The translations under genes and the position numbers were made by a program. A stretch of 64,000 bases of DNA from Actinomycetota bacterium (GTDB lineage: Bacteria; Actinomycetota; Aquicultoria; Subteraquimicrobiales; UBA9087): the NCBI GenBank assembly GCA_030019215.1, contig JASEEZ010000004.1, forward strand, positions 27,028 to 91,027, written 5' to 3'. The notes under the pieces were generated by a model. It was not told the DNA's origin. It was given only the letters and a program-made list of their open reading frames with translations, and did no database searches. Of this stretch, positions 16,762-25,480 are shown in pieces (the stretch's first letter is position 1; each line of letters starts with the position of its first letter).

Positions 16762-18777
16762 ATGAACCGAAGGAGGCTTAAAGAGAGGGCACTTTCCCGT
16801 CTTGACACTATACAGTTTTATATCTTTCATGGGCTCGTCCTTCTCACTCCGTTGGCGTTATTTCGCTGGAGCTATGATCAGTTTGACCTCCCCAAGCTCG
16901 TCTTACTACGCGTTCTTACTCTCCTTCTCCTCCTCCTTTGGTCGGTGAAGATTTTGTTCTCTGACCAAGTTGGGATAAGACGCAGCAAACTTGATCTGCC
17001 CATCCTTCTTTTTTTAACTTTGGCTGCCCTCTCCGCGCTTTTTTCGATTCACCTTCCCACCGCCCTTTTCGGGAAGTACAAGAGATATGAAGGTTTTCTT
17101 ACCCTCTTGACCTACGCCATTCTTTATTTCTTGGCTGTTCAGAGCTTCTCAGATTTTTCTCGTCTCCGTTCGCTCACCAAGACGACGGTGGTGGCCGCCG
17201 CTATCGTTTCCTACTATGGGTTGATGCAGTATTTGGGTTACGATTTTTTGAGGTGGACTCAAGTTCCCTTCGAGGTCAACAGGAGCTTCTCGACACTGGG
17301 AAATCCATCGCTTCTCGCCGGATATTTGGTGATCATGTTCTTCGTTGGGTTGGGGGTTTACTTCTCGGCTTCCAGGCCCATCGAAGGGTTGCTGTTTGGC
17401 GTGTTCACCTTTCTGATTTTCACTTGCCTGCTCACCACCTTTAACAGGGGAGGCTGGTTGAGTTGTCTGGTTGGCCTGTTGCTAGTGGTGGTCTTGATCG
17501 GTGGCAGACTTTGGAGATATCGGCGAGGGCAGCTTTTAGCTTTGGTGATATCGCTGCTCTTGGTCACCCTGCTGGTTGGTCTATTTTCGGCCAGATCCTT
17601 CAATCCTGCGACGAATCTCCTTCGTCGGGCCCAGTCGGTGGCGAGGGCGGAAGAGGGCAGCCTCCGCTCAAGAATAGAGATATGGAGAAGCGCCCTGGGG
17701 ATGATCAAGGACAGACCCCTTTTTGGATACGGGCCGGACTGTTTCCGCTTGGCTTTCCCCCAGTATCAAACTCTCAGGTACACTATGGGTTCCCCACGCA
17801 CGATAGCCGACAACGCTCACAACTACCCTCTCCAGTTGGCCTCCATGCTGGGGCTGCCGGCCGCCATCGCTTTTCTGTTTATCGTGGTTCTCTTTTTCAA
17901 ATCAGGCCTTGGGCTTCTTTCTTCCACCCCGCCGACGGTGGGGAGAGTTTTTTTAAACGTGGGACTTCTGGTGGGGGTCTTTGGGTACTTGGGCTATCTC
18001 CTTTTGGGAGTCAGTGTCATCGGGAGCACCACTTTCCTCTGGTTGTTGATGGGTTTGATTGTGGCACAGGGGGATTTAAAGGAAGTTGTCTTCTCCTGGG
18101 GACCGGTTTCGCTTTGGTTCAGGGGGATTGTGTTCACGGTGGCGACCATTGCCATTCTCTGGTGTTCCGTTCTTTCCACCTACCCACTGATAGCTGATTT
18201 TCATTTTACTAGAGCCAGGTCCACGGCGGGAGTCGGTCCCGATTTTGTGGTGAGGGAGTACGAAAAGGCGATCAGATTTTTTCCCTACATCGATCGTTAT
18301 CCCTGTGATCTGGGTAATTTTTATCTCCGGTGGAGCAGGACCACGGGGGAAAGAGCTCCCTTTGACGGGGCCGTCAAATCATTTGAGATTGCCAAGAGGA
18401 TTAGCCCATACGAGGTTGATAACTACATTTTTTTGGCCGATGCTTATATGTATGGAGCGAGCTGCTTCGATTCAGCCTATCTAGTCAAAGCCATCGGTGA
18501 ATTGAAGTTAGCTTTAGAGTTGAAGCCCTACTCTCCCCCTGCTCACTACCTACTGGGTGCTTGCTATCTGGACAGAGGAGAACTCAAGCTGGCCTGCGAA
18601 CATCTTCTTTGGGTGGTGAGGGTGAGTCCCGACTATGCTCCAGCTCATCTCCTTCTCGGGCGTTGTTACGAGAGAATGGGCGATGATGATAAAGCCTTAG
18701 AAGCTTATCGGAGGGCTTTGGAACTAAATCCTGATTCGCTGGAAGCCAAGGAGTCGGTCGAGAGGCTAAAAAGCTAA
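16762..18777 (+). CDS. O-antigen ligase/polymerase-like (Wzy_C) membrane protein with C-terminal TPRs, paralogue 1
   Basis: A 671-residue polytopic protein. About ten to twelve hydrophobic helices fill residues 20-470. The large periplasmic loop carries the Wzy_C pattern RIEIWRSALGMIKDRPLFGYGPD (residues about 310-332) and NAHNYPLQLASMLG. The C-terminal 190 residues hold TPR-like helices, ending DDKALEAYRRALELNPDSLEAKE. Such proteins transfer or polymerise lipid-linked glycans onto lipid A, protein or glycan acceptors. It follows the heptose and carrier-transferase genes and is the first of four paralogues in 18 kb. Confidence 0.85.
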   Translation: MNRRRLKERALSRLDTIQFYIFHGLVLLTPLALFRWSYDQFDLPKLVLLRVLTLLLLLLWSVKILFSDQVGIRRSKLDLPILLFLTLAALSALFSIHLPTALFGKYKRYEGFLTLLTYAILYFLAVQSFSDFSRLRSLTKTTVVAAAIVSYYGLMQYLGYDFLRWTQVPFEVNRSFSTLGNPSLLAGYLVIMFFVGLGVYFSASRPIEGLLFGVFTFLIFTCLLTTFNRGGWLSCLVGLLLVVVLIGGRLWRYRRGQLLALVISLLLVTLLVGLFSARSFNPATNLLRRAQSVARAEEGSLRSRIEIWRSALGMIKDRPLFGYGPDCFRLAFPQYQTLRYTMGSPRTIADNAHNYPLQLASMLGLPAAIAFLFIVVLFFKSGLGLLSSTPPTVGRVFLNVGLLVGVFGYLGYLLLGVSVIGSTTFLWLLMGLIVAQGDLKEVVFSWGPVSLWFRGIVFTVATIAILWCSVLSTYPLIADFHFTRARSTAGVGPDFVVREYEKAIRFFPYIDRYPCDLGNFYLRWSRTTGERAPFDGAVKSFEIAKRISPYEVDNYIFLADAYMYGASCFDSAYLVKAIGELKLALELKPYSPPAHYLLGACYLDRGELKLACEHLLWVVRVSPDYAPAHLLLGRCYERMGDDDKALEAYRRALELNPDSLEAKESVERLKS

Positions 18778-18787
18778 GCTTCGGGAT

Positions 18788-18805
18788 TTGTGAAAAAAAT
18801 CATAA
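18788..18805. promoter_or_regulatory. candidate Rex operator upstream of the cytochrome locus
   Basis: ttgtgaaaaaaatcataa matches the Gram-positive-type Rex consensus TTGTGAA-N4-TTCACAA at 12 of 14 fixed positions. It lies about 220 bases before the first cytochrome gene. A possible promoter (TTGACC at 18922, TTTGTA 17 bases later) lies between. A rex gene is 4 kb downstream. Confidence 0.4.
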
Positions 18806-19022
18806 GTATTTTCTCATTAAAAGAAGGAAGTCCAAGTCTTGTCTCGAATTACTAAGCGAAAATGGTTGTTTTCTCAACCGATTGATTTTTTTCCAGAAAT
18901 AAGAGTGAAAAAATCTTGCTTTTGACCGCCAGTTCTGCAAATATTTTGTAATAACTGGTAAAGTTGGGGTGTTTCGGTTTATCCTGTGAAGTTTCCTATG
19001 GCGTGAAGATGGGGGTGGGAAT

Positions 19023-19799
19023 TTGAAAAGGAAGCCGCTGCTCTTTAGAGGTCTTCTACTTGTCCTTATGGTTTTTTTTCTAGCTTCTTCTCTTTCTGGA
19101 TTCGCTTTTGCTCTTGATCCCGAAGGCTGTCTGGTTTGTCATGGTGACAAGGAGCTGGCCGCGGACAAAAAGTCACTTTATATAGACCCAGGTATTTATG
19201 ACAAGTCTGTTCACAAGGATCTTTCCTGCTCCAGTTGTCACCTCGGCTTCACCATTACCCTTCCCCATCAACCCGTGACCGGGGAAAGTGCTAGAATCGC
19301 CGCCATAGCTTGCAAGAACTGCCACGTTAAATACTACGGAGAATACCGCCTCGGCATCCACGGTCGTGAGTTTTTGATGGGCAATACCAAATCCGCTGCT
19401 TGCGGAGATTGCCATGGTTCCCACTACATCAAGAGCTTGAAGGACGAGAAAGTGAAGAAGGAGTTTTGGGCTTCCGCCAATGAAGTGTGCGGGAAGTGCC
19501 ACGAGGAGGAGTGGGAAAACTACGGCGATTACTATCATGGCCAGGCTTACAAGGTTGGTTTCGAGAAAGCTCCCACCTGCTGGGAGTGCCATGATTATCA
19601 CAAGATTCTTCCGGCTACTTATGTGGATTCCACTATTTCCTCCGAGAATCTTCACGTGACCTGCGGAAAGTGCCATCCGGGCTCAACGAAGGGTTTTGCC
19701 GATGGATATGGGCCGACGATCCACGGTCTCCAAGGTTACTTTAAGGAGAATGTCGTATTGAAGTGGTTGAGGGGTATTTTCGCCTGGTTTCCATGGTAG
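19023..19799 (+). CDS. secreted or membrane-anchored 7-haem c-type cytochrome
   Basis: A 258-residue protein with an N-terminal signal sequence (residues about 9-30, ending AFALDPEG) and seven CxxCH haem-binding motifs, starting with CLVCH. Several extra histidines (SVHKD, LGIHGRE, YYHGQ, TIHGL) could serve as distal ligands, suggesting bis-histidine haems. It starts at TTG 19023 after a ggggtggg purine run. The C-terminus is hydrophobic and tryptophan-rich (VVLKWLRGIFAWFPW), perhaps membrane-associated. It is first in a run of three cytochrome genes ahead of rex. The specific partner is unknown. Confidence 0.88.
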   Translation: MKRKPLLFRGLLLVLMVFFLASSLSGFAFALDPEGCLVCHGDKELAADKKSLYIDPGIYDKSVHKDLSCSSCHLGFTITLPHQPVTGESARIAAIACKNCHVKYYGEYRLGIHGREFLMGNTKSAACGDCHGSHYIKSLKDEKVKKEFWASANEVCGKCHEEEWENYGDYYHGQAYKVGFEKAPTCWECHDYHKILPATYVDSTISSENLHVTCGKCHPGSTKGFADGYGPTIHGLQGYFKENVVLKWLRGIFAWFPW

Positions 19800-19824
19800 T
19801 TAAACTGAAGGAGGTGCTGTTCCC

Positions 19825-21261
19825 ATAGGAAAACTGAAACGTTCCAAGATAATACTATATGTTCTTTGTCTTACTCTCGTTATATTTTTGATGGGCGGTG
19901 TTCTCTATGCTTTTGCTGCTGGCGAGGAGAGCGGGCAGGCCGCGGTCTCCATGGCGAAGTGCACCAAATGTCATGGGGTGCTCGACAAAGTCGCCAAGTG
20001 GTTGGAGAGATACGGCCTGATCTTCAATCATGCCGTTCACTTCGAGAGGAAGTATCGGTGTGAAGCTTGCCACATCGGGGAGGTTCATGAAAAAGGGGTT
20101 ACCAACCGTCCCCCGATGGACATCTGCTACAACTGCCACGGCCTCAGTCACGGGCCCCAAGGTGTGCTCGCTCCCTACGAATGTGGTAAGTGTCACCCAC
20201 CCGAGTTCGATTTGAAGCCCGCTTATCACAAAAAGGAAGGTTTCTTCACGGCTGAGCATGTTAGAAAAGCCAAAGAGAATATGAGGCATTGTTATACCTG
20301 CCACGCTCAGACCTTCTGTGTCGATTGTCACATCGAGAGAAAGGCTCTTCCCGCCTCCCACAAGGCCGCCGATTGGGGCGAAACTCATGGCGAACTCCCG
20401 TTGTTCAATATAAGAGCAGAGTGTTACTACTGTCACGATGATGAGTTCTGCACCAAGTGCCATAAGACGCCCATGCCTCACTCCATCTTCTTCGTCGGGC
20501 AGCATGGGCCGGCGGGAGAAAAGGACAAACCCGACTGTCTCATCTGCCATAAGGTGAAGTTCTGTTCTGATTGCCATCATGAGAAGGGCCTTACCCTGGA
20601 TTTGAAGGTGTGCGGGCGCTGCCACAAGGATTTGAAGACTACCATGGAAAAGAGGACGGCATCGCTCATCTTCCGACACGCACCGCACACTGGCTTTCCG
20701 TGCACCGATTGTCACGATGCCAAGAAGCCGACGGCATCGGTGGTAATGCCCATGCACGGGTGTTACGGCAGTAAATGCCATGGTTTGGTGAAAGCACCCG
20801 GTCCAGGTGAGTGTGCCGTTTGCCATCCGGCCGAATTCAACCTCGTGCCCGGCACCGGTTCTGTCTATGGTGATCACGTGGCTGCCAACTTCCTGCGAAG
20901 GAACCACGCTGACCTAGCCATCAAAGATCTGAGCAAGTGTCAGATGTGCCACCTGCAGAAGTTCTGTGATGACTGTCATGGCACACCGATACCTCACTCG
21001 GCCGAGTTCGGGAAGAAGCACGGGCCAGATGCCAGGCGAATACCGGATAAGTGCAACTACTGTCACCCGGATCCGTCCTTCTGTGCCAAGTGCCACCACA
21101 AGGGTTATGATCCCGCCACTATGGGTGACTTCATAACTCAAGCTCACCCGGCCATGGTCAAAGAGAAGGGCGCCCATCCTTGCTTCGAGTGTCACAGTCC
21201 GACTTTCTGTGCATATTGTCATGTGCGTGGCGTGAAGCCACCCAGCATAAAAGGTCAGTAA
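19825..21261 (+). CDS. about 20-haem c-type cytochrome with non-canonical start
   Basis: The track starts this gene at TTG 19888, which would cut its signal sequence. The frame stays open upstream and encodes IGKLKRSKIILYVLCLTLVIF, an obvious signal peptide or anchor. No ATG, GTG or TTG precedes it. AAGGAGG at 19808-19814 stands ten bases before ATA 19825, with CTG 19834 as an alternative. The mature part has 19 CxxCH and one CX4CH (CYGSKCH) motif. Its second half resembles the next gene product closely (GTGSVYGDHVAANFL against GAGSQYGDHVAANFL). With about one haem per 23 residues it is likely an electron conduit outside the membrane. The start choice is uncertain. Confidence 0.85.
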   Translation: MGKLKRSKIILYVLCLTLVIFLMGGVLYAFAAGEESGQAAVSMAKCTKCHGVLDKVAKWLERYGLIFNHAVHFERKYRCEACHIGEVHEKGVTNRPPMDICYNCHGLSHGPQGVLAPYECGKCHPPEFDLKPAYHKKEGFFTAEHVRKAKENMRHCYTCHAQTFCVDCHIERKALPASHKAADWGETHGELPLFNIRAECYYCHDDEFCTKCHKTPMPHSIFFVGQHGPAGEKDKPDCLICHKVKFCSDCHHEKGLTLDLKVCGRCHKDLKTTMEKRTASLIFRHAPHTGFPCTDCHDAKKPTASVVMPMHGCYGSKCHGLVKAPGPGECAVCHPAEFNLVPGTGSVYGDHVAANFLRRNHADLAIKDLSKCQMCHLQKFCDDCHGTPIPHSAEFGKKHGPDARRIPDKCNYCHPDPSFCAKCHHKGYDPATMGDFITQAHPAMVKEKGAHPCFECHSPTFCAYCHVRGVKPPSIKGQ

Positions 21262-21302
21262 ATTCTCAGGGTGTGATGTTCGGGAACTGAGAGAAAACGG
21301 AG

Positions 21303-21338
21303 GAGAGTGTGCTTTGAGTTCAGGGCACGCTCTCTTTT
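21303..21338 (+). terminator. probable intrinsic terminator after the 20-haem gene
   Basis: gagagtgtgc (21303-21312) pairs with gcacgctctc (21325-21334) with one G-T pair, followed by tttt. It suggests at least partial separation of the 20-haem and 10-haem genes. Confidence 0.55.
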
Positions 21339-21400
21339 ACCCCGTGTTTGTGAAAAAAAGAATTTGGTGAAGTGCTTTAGGGCAAGAGAGGAGGTTGTCG

Positions 21401-22273
21401 GTGCCGAAATCGTTTTCAAAAGGGAAACTTGGATCCACTCTCGTAATTTTAGTTTTGCTATTCCCATTGGCGGTGGCTTTACTGACTGGGTGTGAAGTCA
21501 AGCCCGCGGAGGTGGAGAAACCAGCAGAAAAAGTGGAAAAACCGGTGGAAAAGCCAGCCGAGGTTTCGGGGCTCCCACCGATAGAGGAAGGTTTCAAGGA
21601 TTGCACTTACTGTCACGGAAGCATCGATTATGGGCGGGTGAAGGAGAAGGAGTTCGGCAGAAACTTACTCATCTTCACCCATGTTCCTCACATCAACATT
21701 GGGACGAAGTGTTCCGTCTGCCATGAGCTTCCTGTTCACGTTGAGGAAAAGGTGAATCGGCCTCCAATGCACGTTTGCTACAGTGCCGACTGCCACGGGC
21801 TTGCTGCGGCAAAGGTTTCGGGGAAGTGCGAGTTCTGCCATCCCCCCGCATTCAATTTGAAGCCGGGGGCCGGTTCCCAATACGGTGATCACGTGGCTGC
21901 GAATTTTCTCCCCCCCGAGCACGCGAAACTGGCCAAAGCCGAGGCCGGGAAGCATTGTGAGATATGTCATCTGAAGGATTTCTGCCTGGGTTGCCACGGG
22001 ATGGAAATACCCCATCCCAAGAAGTTCAAGGAGACCAACGAGCATGGAAAATTGGCTAAGCAGAATATGGCCGTCTGCACCATGTGCCATCCCGACTACA
22101 ACTGGTGCGAGAAGTGCCATCATAAGGGCTACGATCCTTCCATGGGACCCTGGACGACTCAGGCTCATCCGGTGATAGTTAGGCAACAGGGTGCCGAGGG
22201 CTGCTTCAAGTGCCATGGCCCCTCTTATTCGCCCTTCTGTGCGGACTGTCACGTGAGAATGTTCAGGAAGTAG
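21401..22273 (+). CDS. about 10-haem c-type cytochrome lipoprotein
   Basis: A lipoprotein cytochrome. The hydrophobic N-terminus ends in the lipobox LLTGC, so a lipid-anchored cysteine is expected, followed by a charged spacer with repeated VEKPAEK-type words. It has nine CxxCH motifs and one CX4CH (CYSADCH). I choose GTG 21401 over the track's TTG 21395 because gaggagg lies six bases upstream. The region from CEFCHPP onward is closely similar to the second half of the 20-haem protein, so one arose from the other by partial duplication. An intrinsic terminator follows. Confidence 0.88.
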   Translation: MPKSFSKGKLGSTLVILVLLFPLAVALLTGCEVKPAEVEKPAEKVEKPVEKPAEVSGLPPIEEGFKDCTYCHGSIDYGRVKEKEFGRNLLIFTHVPHINIGTKCSVCHELPVHVEEKVNRPPMHVCYSADCHGLAAAKVSGKCEFCHPPAFNLKPGAGSQYGDHVAANFLPPEHAKLAKAEAGKHCEICHLKDFCLGCHGMEIPHPKKFKETNEHGKLAKQNMAVCTMCHPDYNWCEKCHHKGYDPSMGPWTTQAHPVIVRQQGAEGCFKCHGPSYSPFCADCHVRMFRK

Positions 22274-22282
22274 AAGGTACGG

Positions 22283-22315
22283 AAGGGCCCCCGATTTAAT
22301 CGGGGGCCCTTCTTA
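22283..22315 (+). terminator. intrinsic terminator
   Basis: A perfect 13-bp stem, aagggcccccgat/atcgggggccctt (22283-22295 and 22299-22311), has loop tta and is followed by ctt. Its inner part shares the cccccgat-N3-atcggggg core seen again at 57,760. Confidence 0.85.
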
Positions 22316-22577
22316 TCGAGATGTTACTTGGACTATTAACGAGTGAGGTTTACACTTTAGACATTCGAGGGAGGGGTAATTGTGTAGAAAACCGTGTCGC
22401 AGTCCCGCCAGAAAAAATCCTTAAGCGTTAGAAAAGTCTGTAGCGGGACGAGACCCGAGCGGCGGCCGGAGCAAACTTTAGTGAAACCTAAAAGTTAAGC
22501 CGACCGCGTGTTTTCGGAGCATTTACCCCGACCATTATGTTAACCCATCTTGTTAATAAGACACGTTACTAATTGAG
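22316..22577. other. gene-free stretch before rex
   Basis: No gene is seen. Near 22,507 the sequence gcgtgttttcggag is the reverse complement of a piece of the inverted-repeat element at 3,043. Two gttaa-containing words near 22,538 and 22,552 could be weak Rex half-sites for autoregulation, but they do not form a good palindrome. Confidence 0.3.
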
Positions 22578-23225
22578 GTGAAGGTGAAGAAACAGCAAAT
22601 TCCACCTACAACAGTTACGCGTCTGCCTATCTATCTTCGATGTCTCTCAAAGCTTTCTCACAGGGGGATACGTATCATCCCCTCTCACGACTTAGCTGAG
22701 CTGGCTGGAACTAGCGCCGCTCAACTTCGAAAGGATCTGTCGTGCTTCGGGGAGTTCGGCACTCGAGGAGTGGGATATGACGTTGATCATCTCTCCCATC
22801 ATTTGTTCAAATTTCTGGGACTGACCCGGGAGCGCAAGGTTGCCATCGTTGGCCTGGGTAAGCTTGGTTCGGCCCTTCTCAGGTACAGTGGGTTTAGGGA
22901 GAAGGGATTTTTGGTGGTGGCCATCTTTGACAGAGATTCCAAGAAAGTCGGCAGGAGAAGAGATGGCCTGGTTGTTTGCGATGTCTCCTCGCTACCCGAG
23001 GAAGTAAAGAGGTTGGGAGGGGTGGATATAGGTATAATTACCACCCCAGCATCGGCGGCCCAGGAGGTGGCCGATAAGCTGGTTTCCGCCGGCGTTAAGG
23101 CGATATTAAACTTTGCTCCCGTCTCTCTGGATGTCCCATCTGATGTATTCCTGCGAGAGGTGGATCTCTCTGTTGAGTTGCAGATACTCTCTTTTTATCT
23201 GGCCAAGGATAGACTTGTCTGCTAA
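22578..23225 (+). CDS. rex: redox-sensing transcriptional repressor Rex
   Basis: A 215-residue Rex protein. The N-terminal winged helix has the family pattern RLPIYLRCLSKLSHRG and DLAELAGTSAAQLRKDLS...FGEFGTRGVGYDV. The Rossmann domain carries AIVGLGKLGSALLRY (GxGxxG, residues about 91-105), which binds NADH or NAD+. Rex represses respiratory and fermentative genes when NAD+ is high and leaves DNA when NADH rises. It sits directly after three cytochrome genes, with candidate operators at 18,788 and 56,834. The track start is GTG 22578. The domain ends with the helix swapped between dimer subunits (LQILSFYLAK). Confidence 0.93.
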   Translation: MKVKKQQIPPTTVTRLPIYLRCLSKLSHRGIRIIPSHDLAELAGTSAAQLRKDLSCFGEFGTRGVGYDVDHLSHHLFKFLGLTRERKVAIVGLGKLGSALLRYSGFREKGFLVVAIFDRDSKKVGRRRDGLVVCDVSSLPEEVKRLGGVDIGIITTPASAAQEVADKLVSAGVKAILNFAPVSLDVPSDVFLREVDLSVELQILSFYLAKDRLVC

Positions 23226-23247
23226 GATACAAGCTCTCTGGTTTAAC

Positions 23248-25476
23248 ATGAAAATCAAGAGGAAATCGGTTCTTCTGGCCTTCAGCCTCCTTTTGACTAT
23301 TTTTTTTCTGTTTCTCTTCCTTGAGATTCAGCCTGCTTGTGCTGTCCGAGCGCCCGTTGGTGCCGAATGGTTATACGGCGTCCGGGGGCGCGCCTACTCT
23401 TCCCCGATGGCCGATAACGCTATGGTTTACGTGGGCTCCGACGAGGGTAAGCTTTACGTCCTGAAGGGATCCACAGGGGTTTTGAAGTGGTCTCACGATA
23501 CCGAACAGAAGGTTCGCTGCTGCCCCCTGGTTCACAAAGGGGTGGTCTATTTGAGCCTGAACAATGGGAATCTCTTTGCCCTCAACGCTTTTAGCGGCGA
23601 ACCGATCTGGGCTTATGATGTGGCCACCGAGGAACATCTTCCAACCCAAGTTGGTTATTTCTTCGTTTCTTCCCCCGTTGTTCTGGACGATCTGGTGGTT
23701 CATAGCGCTCTCGATGGCAAGATCATTGCCTTCGATACTGAGAATGGTCGGGTGATTTGGATTTACAACACCGGCACATCCTTTGCCTCTCCGCCGGGAA
23801 GCGGGGAAAATCTGGTGTACTTTAGCTCCATTGATGGAGAACTGCACGCTGTGAACCTAAACGGAAAACTTGAGTGGAGTTACGAGGGAATGTTTGGTTG
23901 CGACTACGCCCCGGCTGTGACCGATGAGATGGTTTTTCACGGCTCGGAAGATGGCAACATATATGCCCTCGATGCTCGAAGCGGGGATACTGTTTGGAAG
24001 CGCGGAGGTTTGGAGATCGCCAAAGGTATAATGGCGGTCAAAGATTTGGTCTATTTCACCTCACACAATGGTAATCTTTATGCTTTGGATTCAAAGGATG
24101 GCAGTTTGAGGTGGCGGTTTGATACCGAGGGACCTTACCTCTCTTTGCCAAGGGTATTCAATGGGGTTCTTTATCTGGGCTCCAGCGATGGTCGCTTGTA
24201 TGCGTTGGATGCCAAGACGGGCGATCTAAATTGGGTTTACGACACGGAAGGTTACTTTGTGACCTCAGTGGCGGCGGAGGGAAAGATGCTCTATGTGGGG
24301 GCCAGCTTAAGAAGGGGCCCATCCTGGTTCATAAATTTAATCGGTTTCAAGAAGGGGAGTTATCTGGGGACGAGAATCTGGGTCAGGAGTGGCAAGCAGG
24401 ATCTTTTCTCTACAAAGCTGATGGACTACCTGACGGGGACGGCTCGGGGCACCCTTCGCGCCAGCGTTTCGGATGAGGCATTCCGGATGGTCTTTTATCC
24501 TTTCGGTCTCCCTCTTAACGGTGTCGAGGAGGTGGCCGGCAAAATCGGGTCTTTGGGTCTTCTCCGGGGATACGTCAAAGATTTTATGCCCTCGCTAGCT
24601 ACTTGTTGCTTTCTTTTCTCTCTGGTTCTTTCCTCTCAAATAGTGGGAGCTAGCTTTTCTTTCATCCTCCTTTTTGGTGGCCTTCTGGTTTTGGTGGCCG
24701 GTCTTTATCCCCTTGAAAAGGTACCGTTTCTGGCCGGGACCATCGCTGAAGGTGAGAAGAGAAAGGTTTTAAAGAAGACACTCGTTTTGACCCTAAAGAA
24801 CTATCCCTTGATCTTTGTAAATCTTGTCATCATCGGTTTTTGTCTTCTCTTCTCCTGGGCGGCGAGTGAGTATCATTACGATGTGCGCACTGTTGCTCTG
24901 CTTTTCCTGGTCGTGCCGGTGGGCTGGATTCTGGTCATTCTGGTTGGCAGCTTGATTCGATGTTGGTGCCTTTCTCTTATTGTTCAAGAGGGGGAGAGAT
25001 TTTGGAGCCGCTTGAGGGGAGCGATTGCCAGGACGGGGAAGCATTTCCCACGACTGGTAGCTGTTTCGGTCTGTCACATCTTTTTGGTGTGTCTTGCCTC
25101 CTTCTTGCTCGGTTTCGGGAAGTTGACAAACTCTTATCTTCTGATAATTCCTGCTTTCCTTGCGAGCTTGTTGCTCGTCCTGATATCCTTTGCCGATGCC
25201 TGCGTTGTTTTTAGGGGAAGCGGCGTCTTTAAATCCCTCTATCTAAGCGCGATATTCTGTCTGCGTAATTTTCACCGTGTGGTGGTCTATGTGTTTTTCC
25301 TTGGGGTTGTTCTTTTGTTCTGTTCTTACCTTCCTCTGGTCTTGAGTGGGTTTCCCTTCGGGGGACCGATCGCACTGGCGGTTATGGTTTCAGTTCTCTC
25401 CGTTCCCCTGACTCATTTACACGGAGCTTTCTTTATTGGCTTGAGCTCGGTTAAAAAGGAGGAGAAGAAGGGTTAA
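23248..25476 (+). CDS. PQQ-type beta-propeller fused to a polytopic membrane domain
   Basis: The track ORF begins inside rex. I start at ATG 23248, which yields 742 residues with a proper signal or anchor (SVLLAFSLLLTIFFLFLF). Residues about 35-380 hold seven or eight PQQ-like propeller blades, seen as repeats of YVGSDEGKLYVLKGSTGVLKW and LYALDAKTGDLNWVYDTEG. No quinoprotein catalytic residues are evident, so it is probably a binding scaffold like BamB. From about residue 450 on there are seven or eight hydrophobic helices. I do not know this fusion. It lies between rex and an O-ligase/TPR gene, five bases upstream of the latter. Confidence 0.75.
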   Translation: MKIKRKSVLLAFSLLLTIFFLFLFLEIQPACAVRAPVGAEWLYGVRGRAYSSPMADNAMVYVGSDEGKLYVLKGSTGVLKWSHDTEQKVRCCPLVHKGVVYLSLNNGNLFALNAFSGEPIWAYDVATEEHLPTQVGYFFVSSPVVLDDLVVHSALDGKIIAFDTENGRVIWIYNTGTSFASPPGSGENLVYFSSIDGELHAVNLNGKLEWSYEGMFGCDYAPAVTDEMVFHGSEDGNIYALDARSGDTVWKRGGLEIAKGIMAVKDLVYFTSHNGNLYALDSKDGSLRWRFDTEGPYLSLPRVFNGVLYLGSSDGRLYALDAKTGDLNWVYDTEGYFVTSVAAEGKMLYVGASLRRGPSWFINLIGFKKGSYLGTRIWVRSGKQDLFSTKLMDYLTGTARGTLRASVSDEAFRMVFYPFGLPLNGVEEVAGKIGSLGLLRGYVKDFMPSLATCCFLFSLVLSSQIVGASFSFILLFGGLLVLVAGLYPLEKVPFLAGTIAEGEKRKVLKKTLVLTLKNYPLIFVNLVIIGFCLLFSWAASEYHYDVRTVALLFLVVPVGWILVILVGSLIRCWCLSLIVQEGERFWSRLRGAIARTGKHFPRLVAVSVCHIFLVCLASFLLGFGKLTNSYLLIIPAFLASLLLVLISFADACVVFRGSGVFKSLYLSAIFCLRNFHRVVVYVFFLGVVLLFCSYLPLVLSGFPFGGPIALAVMVSVLSVPLTHLHGAFFIGLSSVKKEEKKG

Positions 25477-25480
25477 AGGA

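Noticed and set aside
19855-20907. Long minus-strand ORF of 350 residues opposite the 20-haem gene
   Set aside because: Antisense of CxxCH-rich coding DNA often stays open. The forward strand has the haem motifs and signal peptide.
21348-21365. ttgtgaaaaaaagaattt considered as a Rex operator before the 10-haem gene
   Set aside because: Only the left half matches. The right half fails at most positions.
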